This document shows positions 39,697 through 47,556 of a stretch of 52,513 nt of DNA, piece after piece (position 1 is the first letter of the stretch; each line of letters opens with the position of its first letter). The notes beneath the pieces were generated by a model that did not search any database, had not been told where the DNA came from, and saw only the letters and a program-made list of their open reading frames with translations. Location: NCBI GenBank assembly GCA_042408195.1, contig JBHOQL010000086.1, forward strand, positions 1-52,513. The letters run 5' to 3'. The position numbers and the translations under genes were made by a program. The stretch comes from SpSt-600 sp042408195 (lineage in GTDB: Bacteria > Chloroflexota > Anaerolineae > SpSt-600).

Positions 39697-40797
39697 ATGG
39701 GAATCCTTAAAAGCGTGTCAGCGTTTTGGCTTGCCTTCGGTCGCCGCTTAAGCGCTTTTTATGATTCATGGCCTGAACCCGCTAAAAAAGTTTTTCTTCC
39801 AGGACTGGTGGTTTTCTTTTTGCTTGCCACTATTTTATTCCCAGCTCTGGGTATAATAAACCTTTACTGGCAACAGGTACTCATTTACGTGGGAATCAAT
39901 ATCATCCTGACCCTGAGCCTTAACCTGATCAACGGTTACATGGGGGAATTCTCAGTGGGCCATGCAGGCTTTATGGCGGTGGGCGCCTATGTCTCTTCCA
40001 TCCTCACTGTTTGGGTTCTCCCCAGGTTGGGACTTTCCGATTACGCCCCTTTCCTCTTCCCCATAGTTCTCATTATCGGGGGTTTAGCAGCTGGGCTTAC
40101 TGGCCTGATAATCGCTTTCCCTTCTTTCCGCACGAGGGGGGACTATCTGGCTATCGTTACCCTTTCCTGGAACATGATAGTGAAGAGCGTCCTAGAGAAC
40201 ATAGAAGCGATAGGTGGCCCGAGGGGCTTCATGGGCATGCCCAAGCTTACGAACCTGGCCTGGGTTTACATCTGGGTTATCATAACCATCTGGCTCGTCC
40301 GGAACCTGGTTTATTCCAATTACGGCAGAGGCGCGCTTTCTATCAGAGAGGATGAAATAGCCGCTTCGCTGGTAAGTGTTGATACCCGTGCTGTCAAAAT
40401 GGTGATTTTCGTCATTGCCTCTTTCTTTGCCGGGATCGCCGGTGGACTGTATGCTCACGTCCTTCTCTTCATAAACCCCAGGGCTTTCAGCATACTTAAG
40501 TCCACTGATATCCTGGTTATGGTTTACCTCGGAGGTATCGGAAGCATAGGTGGCTCTATTCTCGGGGCTACTATTTACACTGTGCTTTTGGAGCTTCTGA
40601 GGCCTCTTCAGGTCTGGCGCTGGGTCATAGGGCCTCTCCTTCTGGTCCTATTGATGATCTTTAGGCCTAGAGGTATTATGGGAATGAGAGAGTGGAAGTT
40701 CCTGATTCCTCCGGAGGAAAGACCGGAGAGTTGGCAGAAAGAGAGGGCCATTGCCTTGAGCAGGTTAGCTTCCGCGCGGGCAAATCCCTGGAGATGA
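39697..40797 (+). CDS. livM: Branched-chain amino acid ABC transporter permease LivM
   Basis: The 366-residue polytopic protein has LSLNLINGYMGEFSVGHAGFMAVGAY near residue 80, FRTRGDYLAIVTLSW, the EAA-like loop YSNYGRGALSIREDEIAASLVSVDT and LGGIGSIGGSILGA. The N-terminal extension of about 40 residues before the first span is modest and ordinary. The start is an ATG 9 bp after livH, and livG follows 10 bp after its stop. Confidence 0.94.
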   Translation: MGILKSVSAFWLAFGRRLSAFYDSWPEPAKKVFLPGLVVFFLLATILFPALGIINLYWQQVLIYVGINIILTLSLNLINGYMGEFSVGHAGFMAVGAYVSSILTVWVLPRLGLSDYAPFLFPIVLIIGGLAAGLTGLIIAFPSFRTRGDYLAIVTLSWNMIVKSVLENIEAIGGPRGFMGMPKLTNLAWVYIWVIITIWLVRNLVYSNYGRGALSIREDEIAASLVSVDTRAVKMVIFVIASFFAGIAGGLYAHVLLFINPRAFSILKSTDILVMVYLGGIGSIGGSILGATIYTVLLELLRPLQVWRWVIGPLLLVLLMIFRPRGIMGMREWKFLIPPEERPESWQKERAIALSRLASARANPWR

Positions 40798-40807
40798 GGG
40801 ATAAAAT

Positions 40808-41581
40808 ATGGCTGTCATCCTTAAGATAAGGGGACTCACTCACTACTTCGGAGGCTTGCGGGCAGTATACGACTTCAACTTGGACCTGGAAGAAGGCGAG
40901 CTTATAGGCATAATAGGGCCGAATGGAGCGGGCAAGACCACCGTATTCAACTTGATAACTGGCGTCTACCGGCCAACGGCGGGGGAGATAATTTTCAACG
41001 GACACAATTTGGTGGGGAAGAGACCCGAAGAGATAATCGCTCTTGGCATCGCCCGCACCTTCCAGACCCTTCGCCTCTTCAAAAATCTCACCGTTCTGGA
41101 TAACGTGCGCATTGCGAGGTTCTCAAGGATAAAATATTCGCCACTGGAAGCGATGTTTAAGGTAGGGCTTATGAAAGAAAGCGAAAGGGAGGCCAGGCTT
41201 AAGTCGATGGAGCTTCTGGAGATAATGGGCCTCGCCGATAAGGCCGACTGGTTGGCTTCTAGCCTTCCTTATGGACTTCAGAAGAGATTGGAAATAGCAA
41301 GGGCTCTGGCTAGTGAGCCGCGCCTTCTTCTCCTGGATGAGCCAGCTGCAGGGATGAACCCGGCAGAGGTCGCAGAACTTATGGAGCTCATCCAGTGGAT
41401 ACGCCGCGAGTTTGGTCTCACCATAATCCTCATAGAGCACCAAATGAAAGTGGTGATGGGGATCTGCGAGAGAATAAAAGTGCTGGACTTCGGAGAGACC
41501 ATTGCTGAAGGCCCCCCTGCTGAAATCCAAAACAACCCCAGGGTCATCGAAGCCTATCTCGGGGAGGAGGCCGTAGTATGA
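40808..41581 (+). CDS. livG: Branched-chain amino acid ABC transporter ATPase LivG
   Basis: The 257-residue ATPase has Walker A GIIGPNGAGKTTVFNLI (about residues 35-50), the LivG block LGIARTFQTLRLFKNLTVLDNV, a signature-region variant LPYGLQKRLEIARALA (LSGG is replaced by LPYG, usual in LivG), Walker B LLLLDEPAAGMNP and the H-loop IEHQMKVVM. It pairs with LivF to energise import. Its TGA overlaps the livF ATG. Confidence 0.95.
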   Translation: MAVILKIRGLTHYFGGLRAVYDFNLDLEEGELIGIIGPNGAGKTTVFNLITGVYRPTAGEIIFNGHNLVGKRPEEIIALGIARTFQTLRLFKNLTVLDNVRIARFSRIKYSPLEAMFKVGLMKESEREARLKSMELLEIMGLADKADWLASSLPYGLQKRLEIARALASEPRLLLLDEPAAGMNPAEVAELMELIQWIRREFGLTIILIEHQMKVVMGICERIKVLDFGETIAEGPPAEIQNNPRVIEAYLGEEAVV

Positions 41582-42297
41582 AAGACGATGTCTTGCTTCG
41601 GGTGGAGAATCTGCACGTTTCCTACGGGGCAATCAAGGCTCTCAGGGGGATTTCTTTTGAAATCAGGGAAGGAGAAATTGTAACGCTCATCGGAGCCAAC
41701 GGGGCTGGGAAATCCACTACCCTCAGGGCGATTTCCCGGCTTATTCCCATTGATAAAGGGGCAATTATCTTCGATGGGATTGACTTGAGGAACATTCCTC
41801 CCCACAAGGTAGTGGAGATGGGGATTTCCCATGTGCCAGAAGGGAGGGGGATTTTTGCCAACCTTACAGTTATTGAAAACCTGAAGCTGGCCACGTGGGC
41901 ACGGAAGGACAGCAAGGAGATAAAAAGGGATTACGAACGGGTCTTTACCCTCTTCCCGCGCCTGGCGGAGAGGAAGAACCAGCTGGCTGGGACCCTTTCA
42001 GGTGGGGAACAGCAAATGCTGGCCATAGGACGCGCTCTCATGAGCCGGGGACGCCTGATGCTGTTAGATGAGCCCTCTATGGGACTTGCTCCCGTCCTAG
42101 TTAGGGAAATATTCAACGTTTTGAGGGAAATAAACGAGCAGGGAACCACTATCCTCCTGGTGGAGCAGAACGCTCGCCAGGCCTTGAGACTTGCCCACAG
42201 AGGATACGTCCTCGAAACGGGCACCATTGTCCTTTCGGGCACTTCCGAGGAGTTAGTTAATAATCCCGAAGTCAAGAAAGCTTACCTCGGAGGGTAA
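41578..42297 (+). CDS. livF: Branched-chain amino acid ABC transporter ATPase LivF
   Basis: The 239-residue ATPase has Walker A LIGANGAGKSTTLRAI, the LivF-specific HVPEGRGIFANLTVIENL block, the intact signature LSGGEQQMLAIGRALM, Walker B LMLLDEPSMGLAP and H-loop LVEQNARQAL. It is translationally coupled to livG (ATGA), and its TAA directly abuts the alr ATG. Confidence 0.96.
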   Translation: MKDDVLLRVENLHVSYGAIKALRGISFEIREGEIVTLIGANGAGKSTTLRAISRLIPIDKGAIIFDGIDLRNIPPHKVVEMGISHVPEGRGIFANLTVIENLKLATWARKDSKEIKRDYERVFTLFPRLAERKNQLAGTLSGGEQQMLAIGRALMSRGRLMLLDEPSMGLAPVLVREIFNVLREINEQGTTILLVEQNARQALRLAHRGYVLETGTIVLSGTSEELVNNPEVKKAYLGG

Positions 42298-43440
42298 ATG
42301 GCCGAAGCAAGTCCCTCTTGGGTTGAGGTGAACCTTGATGCTATTGAAGCCAATGTCAGGAACATAAAATCTTTCATTGGCGAGAAGGTTGAGCTTATAG
42401 CGGTAGTAAAGGCCGATGCTTATGGCCACGGTGCTATCCCTGTAGCGAAGGTCGCCCTCGAATCCGGCGCTTCCAGGCTGGCGGTGGCCAGGGCTTCAGA
42501 GGGAATTGAGTTGCGTAAGGCAGGGATAGAAGCTCCTATCCTTGTTATGAACTATATAACCCTGGCTGAAATACCAGAGGTGGTCCGTTACGATCTTACC
42601 CCTACCCTCATAACTCTTGAGCAAGCTCAGGCCCTTTCGCAAGAAGCCCTCAAAGCTGGCAAAAAACTGCCAGTTCACATCAAAGTGGATACTGGCCTGG
42701 GACGTTTCGGCCTTTTGCCGGAAGAAGTAGAGGATTTTGTAAGGGAAGTGGCCTCCTTGCCTGGACTGACTATTGAGGGTCTTTATACCCATTTCTCCGT
42801 GGCAGATGAAGTTAGCCAGGATTCCACGAACTACACCTTTAGGCAATTTGAGATTTTCATGGAAGTGGTAAATAGATTGGAAAGGGCTGGTTTTAACTTT
42901 CCCCTTAGACACGCGTGCAACAGTGCGGCTACCATCCGTTTCCCCTTTATGCATCTTGAAGCGGTCAGAACCGGAATAATCCTCTACGGATTCCGTCCCT
43001 CGGAAGAGGTTGAGCCCCCTTTCCCGCTGGTTCCGGCTCTCTCCCTCAAAAGCAGGGTAGCGAGGGTCAAAGTCTTGCCGGCAGGTTTTCCCGTAAGCTA
43101 TGGGCGCACTTATGTAACCACCCGCCCTACACCGGTTGCTCTCGTTCCCGTAGGTTACGGCGATGGATATTGCAGACTCCTCTCCAACAGAGGGTTTGTC
43201 CTAATAAAAGGAGTCAGAGTGCCGATAATAGGTCGGATATGCATGGACCAATTTGTGGTTGATGTGAGCGGGGTAGATGGAGTCTCCATAGAGGATGAGG
43301 TGGTGTTGATAGGGGAACAGGGTGGGGTGCGAATCGGGGCAGAAGAAGTAGCCCGCTGGGCCGAAACTATTCATTACGAAGTAGTTGCCTCTTTGAGCCG
43401 TCGCCTTCCGCGGCTTTACCTCAGGCAAGGTAAGTCTTGA
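42298..43440 (+). CDS. alr: Alanine racemase
   Basis: The 380-residue PLP enzyme interconverts L- and D-alanine for peptidoglycan. The Schiff-base lysine is K38 in VVKADAYGHGA. Other blocks are IKVDTGLGRFG, VRTGIILYGFRPSE, the catalytic Tyr region VSYGRTYVT, VPVGYGDGYCR and GRICMDQFVVDVSG. Length and order match the family. The ATG abuts the livF stop with no gap, which makes it the last gene of the liv operon. That is an unusual partner, and it ties D-alanine supply to amino acid uptake. Confidence 0.96.
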   Translation: MAEASPSWVEVNLDAIEANVRNIKSFIGEKVELIAVVKADAYGHGAIPVAKVALESGASRLAVARASEGIELRKAGIEAPILVMNYITLAEIPEVVRYDLTPTLITLEQAQALSQEALKAGKKLPVHIKVDTGLGRFGLLPEEVEDFVREVASLPGLTIEGLYTHFSVADEVSQDSTNYTFRQFEIFMEVVNRLERAGFNFPLRHACNSAATIRFPFMHLEAVRTGIILYGFRPSEEVEPPFPLVPALSLKSRVARVKVLPAGFPVSYGRTYVTTRPTPVALVPVGYGDGYCRLLSNRGFVLIKGVRVPIIGRICMDQFVVDVSGVDGVSIEDEVVLIGEQGGVRIGAEEVARWAETIHYEVVASLSRRLPRLYLRQGKS

Positions 43441-43449
43441 TATTTCCCT

Positions 43450-43478
43450 TTGGCCTTGGGGCCTAAATCCTGTATAAT
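43450..43478 (+). promoter_or_regulatory. Promoter of the histidine kinase gene
   Basis: TTGGCC (43450-43455) and TATAAT (43473-43478) are 17 bp apart, just past the alr stop. GTGGAGG precedes the GTG start. Confidence 0.65.
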
Positions 43479-43510
43479 CTTCTTGGAAAGTAGCGTGGAG
43501 GCTAGACAGA

Positions 43511-44986
43511 GTGGTCTATCCTGAAGTAGTGGTCAAGGAAGAAGATAAAGAAATCTTAAAGAGAGTTGTAGCGGGACTTAATTTCATCGCTGACCTTACG
43601 AAAGCCGATGCTTTCATTTATTATCCTGTGTCCACTAAAGATGCGGTGGTCGTCCTGGCCCACGCAAGACCTCGTTCCATTTCCCCCCTCTATCAGGAAG
43701 ATTTGAAAGGCCGCTATGTCTACAGGGCTGAAAGGCCCCTCGTTTTCCGAGCTCTTAAGCGCATAGGTCACTGGAAAGCGCAGGGACCTCTTCTTATCAG
43801 CGAGGTCCCAATAGTAGAGGAGACTTTCTCCATAATTGGACGCACAGGTAAAATTGCCGGCGTGTTGAGCTTTGAATCCAATCTGCTGGAATATGAGAGG
43901 CGCCGTCGCCGCAGCCAAGTGTTCCAGATAGCTCTCCATTACCTCCATCACATGGCGTGCCGCGGTCTTCTGGATAGGACTCAATCGTTTTACCCAGTAA
44001 CTGAGCAAGATGGCATAATCATAGTGGATGACCAGAAAATAATCCGCTACATAAGTGGAGTAGCGGCTAATCTCTACCGCAAGCTTGGCATCCTGCGCGA
44101 TCTCAGAGGGGCTCCCATTTCCCGCTTGCCTCCCTCCGACTTTCAAATGCTCAGTGCGGCCTTGATAGATAGGGAGTTCAGTCAGAGAGAAGAGCACACG
44201 GATGCGAATATGGTTTGGATAAAGCGGGCTCTGCCTATTTACGAGCCTCCGTCTCGTCTCAGAGAGCTGTTCATCCCCCTTTTGGGCGATCCACCAATGC
44301 CTTTAGCTGGAGCCATACTCATAATACACGATGTAACCGAGGAACGGCGCAAGGAACAGGAACTCAGAGTTAAAACGACAATAATTAAAGAAATACATCA
44401 CCGCATCAAGAACAATCTTCAGACGGTGGCTGCTCTTCTCCGCCTTCAAGCCCGCCGCATCTCCAACGAAGAGGCGAAAGCCGCTTTGACTGATAGCATT
44501 AACCGGATCCTCAGTATAGCCATAATTCACGAGTTCCTTTCGGAGCACGATTCTGGCCTGATAAACCTAAGAGATCTCTGCCGAAAGATAATGGATCAGG
44601 CAAGAGAGGGTATGCTAACACCGGAGAAGCACATTTCTATGGAGCTTCAGGGTCCTGAAATACTCCTTCCATCTGAGCAGGCCACTGCTTGTGCCTTGAT
44701 CGTGAATGAACTTATACAGAATGCCTTAGAGCACGGTTACACAGATCGCACTGTTGGCCATGTAACGGTGAAGATCGAGGATTTGGAGAATTGGGTGAAA
44801 ATCACCGTGCACGATGATGGTAAAGGTCTTCCTCCAGGCTTCGATCCCTTCCAGACGGAAAGCCTTGGGCTCAAGATAGTGAGAACCCTGACTGAAGAGG
44901 AGTTGCGGGGGAGTTTCACCCTAGAAGGGGCAAACGGTAAAGGGGCTATCGCTACAGTGACTTTCCCTAAAGTGCTCAAGGCTTAG
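43511..44986 (+). CDS. PdtaS-like histidine kinase (HisKA_2/HWE-type)
   Basis: The 491-residue soluble kinase has no membrane segment. It has an N-terminal GAF-like sensor (about 15-150; DLTKADAFIYYPVSTKDAVV and HARPRSISPLYQEDLKGRYV) closely resembling the GAF_PdtaS domain. A PAS-like domain follows (about 160-280). The HisKA_2 dimerisation helix has EIHHRIKNNLQTVAALLRLQ, with the phosphoacceptor His near 296. The ATPase domain carries ELIQNALEHGY (N box) and HDDGKGLPPGF (G1). This layout is that of mycobacterial PdtaS, whose partner is an ANTAR regulator. Start codon GTG, after GTGGAGG. Its 3' end overlaps the convergent glycosidase gene by 11 bp. Confidence 0.91.
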   Translation: MVYPEVVVKEEDKEILKRVVAGLNFIADLTKADAFIYYPVSTKDAVVVLAHARPRSISPLYQEDLKGRYVYRAERPLVFRALKRIGHWKAQGPLLISEVPIVEETFSIIGRTGKIAGVLSFESNLLEYERRRRRSQVFQIALHYLHHMACRGLLDRTQSFYPVTEQDGIIIVDDQKIIRYISGVAANLYRKLGILRDLRGAPISRLPPSDFQMLSAALIDREFSQREEHTDANMVWIKRALPIYEPPSRLRELFIPLLGDPPMPLAGAILIIHDVTEERRKEQELRVKTTIIKEIHHRIKNNLQTVAALLRLQARRISNEEAKAALTDSINRILSIAIIHEFLSEHDSGLINLRDLCRKIMDQAREGMLTPEKHISMELQGPEILLPSEQATACALIVNELIQNALEHGYTDRTVGHVTVKIEDLENWVKITVHDDGKGLPPGFDPFQTESLGLKIVRTLTEEELRGSFTLEGANGKGAIATVTFPKVLKA

Positions 44987-46883
44987 TTTGTCCCATAAGG
45001 CGCTTCAATAAGTTCATTTTGCCCTCGTGGACGGTACGCCAGTCATCCAGTAGTATGCCCCCAGTGTCACTAGAATTGGGGTTCAGAGCCCAGTAGAAGA
45101 AGATGCGGATGTCCTTAGCCAGCAAGTAATCCACGAAAGCATCCTGCCAGGTTTTATCTAATCCCTCATATCGTCCTCCGAATTCTCCTATGCCCAGCGG
45201 GAACAAGCCCTTCAGGCGGCCAAAATGGGTTTCCCATATCTGCGGCATATTGGAAGGAAAGTCGGGCTCGTCAAAGTAAGGCTGCTGGGCTACACTTGGA
45301 CCGTAAACGTGGGGAAGGTAAAGGATGCGGCTAGGAAGGGAAGTAGGAACTTCAGTTGAAGAGGAGGTCCCTTTTCCCCCACCCATGATTATTGGTAAGA
45401 AAACGTTCCATTCCCGGGCTAAGGGATTGAAATAAGCCTCTGTAAGGTTCTCTCCCCAGAAAGCAGGCCAGCCGCCATTATCGGAAGCATTTCCCACTCC
45501 TTCCACCGCTACTAAAATGAAAGGATTGGCCTGTAGAACTGCGTTAGCGCCTTCTAAGGCAAGTGCTTTCCACTCATGCCAGGTTAAAGCGTGAGGTTCA
45601 TTACATAAATCAATACCGATGACATTAGGGAAACTGAGGGCAATTTCGGCCATTCTCTTCAGGTCTGCCAGCCAATCTTCTTTGGTGTAGCCCTCTCCAA
45701 ACGGCTTGCCCGGTAGGTTTCCACCAAGGCGGTGGGGGTCATACGTGTGGAAATCAAGGAGCACATATAAACCCGCCTTTTGCGCTTCTTCCAGAAAATA
45801 TAGAAGCCCTTCGAAGGCGTCAGCTGGATAACGGCCTGAGTTTTGTGCCCATGAAGCAGTCGGGTGGCCAGGCCACAGCACCTGGGGTGAGATGGGGAGA
45901 CGTATAGCGGTGAACCCGAGCTCCTTTATCTGGATCAAGAAATCAGAGACAGTTCTTCCGGTCCATAGCCCATGGGGGGCTCTGTCGGTTGTTTCCATGC
46001 CGAACCAGTTGAGGCCGTACAGATGGATGGGAGTTGAGCCTCTGAAAATTCCGGAATTCGTCGCCCGGTAAGGCTGTGGTGATATCATTTCATCGCAGAA
46101 GAGACCTCCTTTGTGGAGCATTACATCGAAGGCTACATATCCTGCGAAGCCGAGTGAGCGAGCCCTCTGGCAGGCTTTCCAGGCCAGAGCAGGCCTATCA
46201 GGGGGAGCGTACTCCAGAGCCAAGAGCGTTAAAAGGTCTTCATAGAGAAGTGCGCGGTGTGGGTCCTGTTCTTCGTAAAGATAATGGCCTGTAGCGAAAT
46301 CATAGCGAGTGCTGAGATCTTCATAGAGGAGGGCATCGATGCATGCTGCCGTCCTTTCTAGCACGGCAAAGCCTCTATTCTGAACCAAGTAACCTCCTGT
46401 TTCTCGGCGCAGAGTGCAGATCAGATCCACAAATCCATCCTTGGTTTCCGGAAACAATTCAGCTGTGTCAACCGTGTCCAGAAGCAAGCCGTGGTAACCA
46501 GTCTCGCGAAGGGCTCGCGCTCTTTCTAGGATAAGCTCCTGCCATTCCAGGCAATTGGGATTTACGTAAAAAGAACCCCAGTTGGGGTTTTGCCCGAGTA
46601 TACACTCTGACGGCAAGGAAGGGAGAGCCGGGTCATCTGGATCTACTTCGCCTATGGTCAAGTAAGCTACCACCTTAGTGCCCGCTTGCTCCAGGCTCTG
46701 GAGCTGATCTGATGTAAGAATAGGCTGAACGATGACCAGGTCAGCTTGGGAAAGCCTGTGGATGTCCGGCGCTTGGCTGTAATCCACAATGAAACGAGTG
46801 ATAGGCTGTTCCCCTGCCTTTGCACTGAAGCAGGAGGTTAACAATAGGACGATTGTTGCGGGGCTAAAAACCCTTAAACCCAT
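44976..46883 (-). CDS. Secreted two-domain glycosidase lipoprotein (GH114-like plus GH5)
   Basis: The 635-residue protein has a lipobox LTSC (MGLRVFSPATIVLLLTSC, Cys18). Residues about 28-270 resemble the GH114/TM1410 family of endo-alpha-1,4-polygalactosaminidase-like TIM barrels (FIVDYSQAPD, VVAYLTIGEVDPDDPALPS, GYHGLLLDTVDT). Residues about 280-620 are a GH5 cellulase-type barrel (YGLNWFGMETTDRAPHGLW, GFTAIRLPISPQVL). In it the acid/base Glu sits near 428 in LCNEPHALTW and the nucleophile Glu near 566 in IGEFGGRY. The two activities could act on different linkages of a cell-wall or exopolymer substrate. Both catalytic sites look intact. The ligand is unknown. It ends convergently over the histidine kinase gene. 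Confidence 0.85.
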   Translation of the reverse strand: MGLRVFSPATIVLLLTSCFSAKAGEQPITRFIVDYSQAPDIHRLSQADLVIVQPILTSDQLQSLEQAGTKVVAYLTIGEVDPDDPALPSLPSECILGQNPNWGSFYVNPNCLEWQELILERARALRETGYHGLLLDTVDTAELFPETKDGFVDLICTLRRETGGYLVQNRGFAVLERTAACIDALLYEDLSTRYDFATGHYLYEEQDPHRALLYEDLLTLLALEYAPPDRPALAWKACQRARSLGFAGYVAFDVMLHKGGLFCDEMISPQPYRATNSGIFRGSTPIHLYGLNWFGMETTDRAPHGLWTGRTVSDFLIQIKELGFTAIRLPISPQVLWPGHPTASWAQNSGRYPADAFEGLLYFLEEAQKAGLYVLLDFHTYDPHRLGGNLPGKPFGEGYTKEDWLADLKRMAEIALSFPNVIGIDLCNEPHALTWHEWKALALEGANAVLQANPFILVAVEGVGNASDNGGWPAFWGENLTEAYFNPLAREWNVFLPIIMGGGKGTSSSTEVPTSLPSRILYLPHVYGPSVAQQPYFDEPDFPSNMPQIWETHFGRLKGLFPLGIGEFGGRYEGLDKTWQDAFVDYLLAKDIRIFFYWALNPNSSDTGGILLDDWRTVHEGKMNLLKRLMGQTKP

Positions 46884-46900
46884 CTTGGAAAGCCCTCATT

Positions 46901-47551
46901 TTAAAGGGACTGAACCCAAAGGCCTACAAGAATTGCGCAGGCCAGAAGGGCAATCCAATCCTTGAAACGGAGGCTATAATCGTGGTAAAACGAACGGCCC
47001 CTTCGGCCGAACCCCCTTGATTCCATAGCCATTGCCAGTTCATCGGCCAGAGAGAAGCTGGTCACCATGATGGGTATGAAAAGGGCCGGATAGTAACGCA
47101 GAGCTCGCCATCCAGGTTCAAGAGGTATCCCTCTGGAGCGCTGTGCGTCAATTATCCCTGTAATTTTCCTCCGGAGTACAGGGATGAACTCCATGGCCGT
47201 GGTAAGAATAAAAGCGAAAATGTATGGGACCCCCATCTTGACCAGAGCGCGAGCCAAGTCTTCAGGCAAGGTCGTGCGAAAGAAAAGGTAGAAAGCTCCT
47301 CCTACAGCTATGAGCCTCAAGGTTACTTCCAGAGCCACTTCGGGGCCGAAGGCTACGAGGGTGATGAGGGAGGCGATGAGGAACATAGGGGCGAGCAGCT
47401 TAAGAGAACGAAGCCACATCGGAGCAAGCCCAAGGACTAAAGCTGTGATAAAAGGAACTAAAACGAGCCCTCCAAGCATCAAGAGGCGTCTTTCCAGAAC
47501 CGTTATGGCCGAAAAAGCGATGGCAAGCAAAAGTTTAGTTCTCGGATCCAT
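46901..47551 (-). CDS. Energy-coupling factor transporter membrane component EcfT
   Basis: The protein has 216 residues from the ATG at 47551; a TTG at 47590 would overlap the upstream gene by 34 bp. It starts MDPRTKLLLAIAFSAITVLE and has four to five hydrophobic spans. The EcfT coupling motifs are AQRSRGIPLEPGWRALRYYPALF (Ala-Arg-Gly type) and LADELAMAMESRGFGRRGRS. EcfT links a vitamin- or metal-binding S-component to two ATPases. No EcfA or S-component gene is in the window, so it serves partners encoded elsewhere. It starts 5 bp after the exported radical SAM gene ends. Confidence 0.9.
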   Translation of the reverse strand: MDPRTKLLLAIAFSAITVLERRLLMLGGLVLVPFITALVLGLAPMWLRSLKLLAPMFLIASLITLVAFGPEVALEVTLRLIAVGGAFYLFFRTTLPEDLARALVKMGVPYIFAFILTTAMEFIPVLRRKITGIIDAQRSRGIPLEPGWRALRYYPALFIPIMVTSFSLADELAMAMESRGFGRRGRSFYHDYSLRFKDWIALLACAILVGLWVQSL

Positions 47552-47556
47552 CTGCC

